In this document: positions 5,644 through 6,250 of the stretch, in pieces
Layout: each line of letters opens with the position of its first letter
Numbering within the stretch: position 1 is the stretch's first letter
NCBI GenBank assembly: GCA_041659545.1
Contig: JBAZYB010000234.1
Span: 1 to 6,250 of the forward strand
Direction of reading: 5' to 3'
Length of the DNA: 6,250 bases
Source of the DNA: Hyphomicrobium_A sp041659545
GTDB lineage: Bacteria > Pseudomonadota > Alphaproteobacteria > Rhizobiales > Hyphomicrobiaceae
Program-made: the position numbers and the translations under genes
Notes under the pieces: generated by a model
Database searches by the model: none
The model's input: only the letters and a program-made list of their open reading frames with translations
What the model was told of the DNA's origin: nothing

Positions 5644-5842
5644 CGCCGTTCCATGCATAGGGCGACCGAGCGGACGCCCACATTGTTCAGAGCTGAGCCA
5701 AAACGCTCCTGGCGGCAGCTCTGTTCCTGGATCGGATTATGATGGGATGCGGCTTAATGAACGGCTAATCAGCGCGTCATTTCTGTATGCAGTTGTTTAG
5801 TCGGCCCAAGATTGCGGGCAAAATCAGAGCGATAAGGTGCGC
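5644..5842. other. Intergenic region upstream of the PilZ gene
   Basis: About 200 bp without a supported gene lies between the end of the PAS gene and the PilZ gene, both on the minus strand. It is visibly richer in A and T (5730-5800) than its surroundings, as expected for a promoter region. On the minus strand CATAAT (plus positions 5737-5742) is one base from the -10 consensus, but no matching -35 lies 16-18 nt upstream. After the PAS stop only a weak 4-bp GCCC/GGGC stem is seen, so no terminator is called. Confidence 0.4.
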
Positions 5843-6250
5843 TCAAGACTCCTCGTTGCTGCCACGGCCAAGCCCGCCTTCGAAGACCCGAAACTGCCGA
5901 TGATCGGAGCGTACCACCCGCGCATGCTCGGCGGGCAGCAGCGCCGGGACGGCCCCATCGGCGCCGCCATTGGCATCACCGTGCCCTGCCACTTTGTCGC
6001 CTTCCATGGCCGCCGGCCAGACGAGTTCCTGGGAGATGACCCGTTTTGAGTGGAGCGGCAACTCGCCCAGCCATTCCGGCGGCTGCAGCGGAGACAGCGA
6101 ACCCAGAACCCGGTCGAGCATTTCACCGGTATGGCGAAGCGGCAGCAATAGAACCTCGAATGGCGTCGACGCCCTGGCGACGGGTGCTGCCTCCATATGG
6201 ATGGTTTCGACGGCGCCTTGTTTGCTGAGTGCTGCCAAGTGCCGGACCAA
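5843..6250 (-). CDS. PAS_5-type (DUF1457-like) protein, C-terminal part, cut by the window edge
   Basis: The last 135 residues of a protein whose N-terminus lies beyond the right edge; the frame is open to the last base. The stretch FEVLLLPLRHTGEMLDRVLGSLSPLQPPEWLGELPL (about residues 31-66 of the visible part) matches the end of the PAS_5 family, found in alphaproteobacteria: a hydrophobic strand with LLPL, then a variable turn, a G-S/A-L-x-P strand and a PxWLG segment. The last residues RQFRVFEGGLG also look like the usual basic-aromatic tail ending such proteins. The middle part (about 80-110) is rich in Gly, Ala and Asp and probably disordered. PAS_5 proteins are thought to be sensory or regulatory, but their ligand is generally unknown. 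No transmembrane segment is visible. The true start cannot be seen. The family call rests on pattern memory for a short segment. Confidence 0.72.
   Translation of the reverse strand: MVRHLAALSKQGAVETIHMEAAPVARASTPFEVLLLPLRHTGEMLDRVLGSLSPLQPPEWLGELPLHSKRVISQELVWPAAMEGDKVAGHGDANGGADGAVPALLPAEHARVVRSDHRQFRVFEGGLGRGSNEES

Noticed and set aside
5086..5742. A 218-codon plus-strand open frame opposite the PilZ gene
   Set aside because: It lies antisense to a protein with clear PilZ motifs, has no recognisable domain, and long shadow frames are common in GC-rich DNA.
5824..6126. A 100-codon minus-strand frame overlapping the PAS_5 tail
   Set aside because: Its composition is rich in Arg, Ser and Trp without a domain, while the other frame carries the recognisable LLPL...PPEWLG pattern.
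1..6250. A new defence, mobile or CRISPR-type system
   Set aside because: No repeats, integrase, transposase, nuclease or toxin-antitoxin pair is visible; all genes belong to recognisable housekeeping, surface or signalling families.

Overview
The window is GC-rich, gene-dense and reads as ordinary chromosomal DNA of an alphaproteobacterium, most likely in the Hyphomicrobiales (Rhizobiales). This rests on three families typical of that group: a DUF3126-type small protein beside cysE, a bacterial transglutaminase-like cysteine proteinase, and a PAS_5-type regulator. The genus cannot be named from this sequence. I see no insertion sequence, phage gene, CRISPR array, tRNA or rRNA.

Layout. Positions 3-2338, minus strand: a tightly packed three-gene operon read from right to left. 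It holds an enoyl-CoA hydratase/isomerase-family protein, a secreted polysaccharide-deacetylase-like protein, and a GNAT acetyltransferase. The first two are 12 bp apart and the last two overlap by 4 bp (ATGA). Positions 2339-2555: a divergent intergenic region with room for both promoters. Positions 2556-4200, plus strand: cysE (serine O-acetyltransferase), a 71-residue DUF3126-like protein started by TTG, and a gamma-class carbonic anhydrase-like hexapeptide protein started by GTG. Around 4188-4213 a perfect 10-bp hairpin sits at the convergent junction. Positions 4220-6250, minus strand: a periplasmic transglutaminase-like cysteine proteinase (LapG superfamily), a tandem PilZ-domain protein, and the C-terminal part of a PAS_5-type protein that runs off the right edge.

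How the genes may work together. The plus-strand cluster combines the first step of cysteine synthesis with a second left-handed beta-helix enzyme and a small conserved protein that is probably co-translated with it. The right-hand minus-strand group suggests signalling and surface control: a sensory-type domain, a probable c-di-GMP-binding protein, and an exported cysteine protease. The left operon mixes an acyl-CoA enzyme, an exported carbohydrate esterase and an acetyltransferase, and its common purpose is unclear.

I do not see a clearly new system. The most notable points are in protein detail. The crotonase-fold protein lacks both usual catalytic glutamates. The deacetylase has a changed first motif (TFDLCE instead of TFDDG). 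One of the two PilZ domains has a degenerate second motif.
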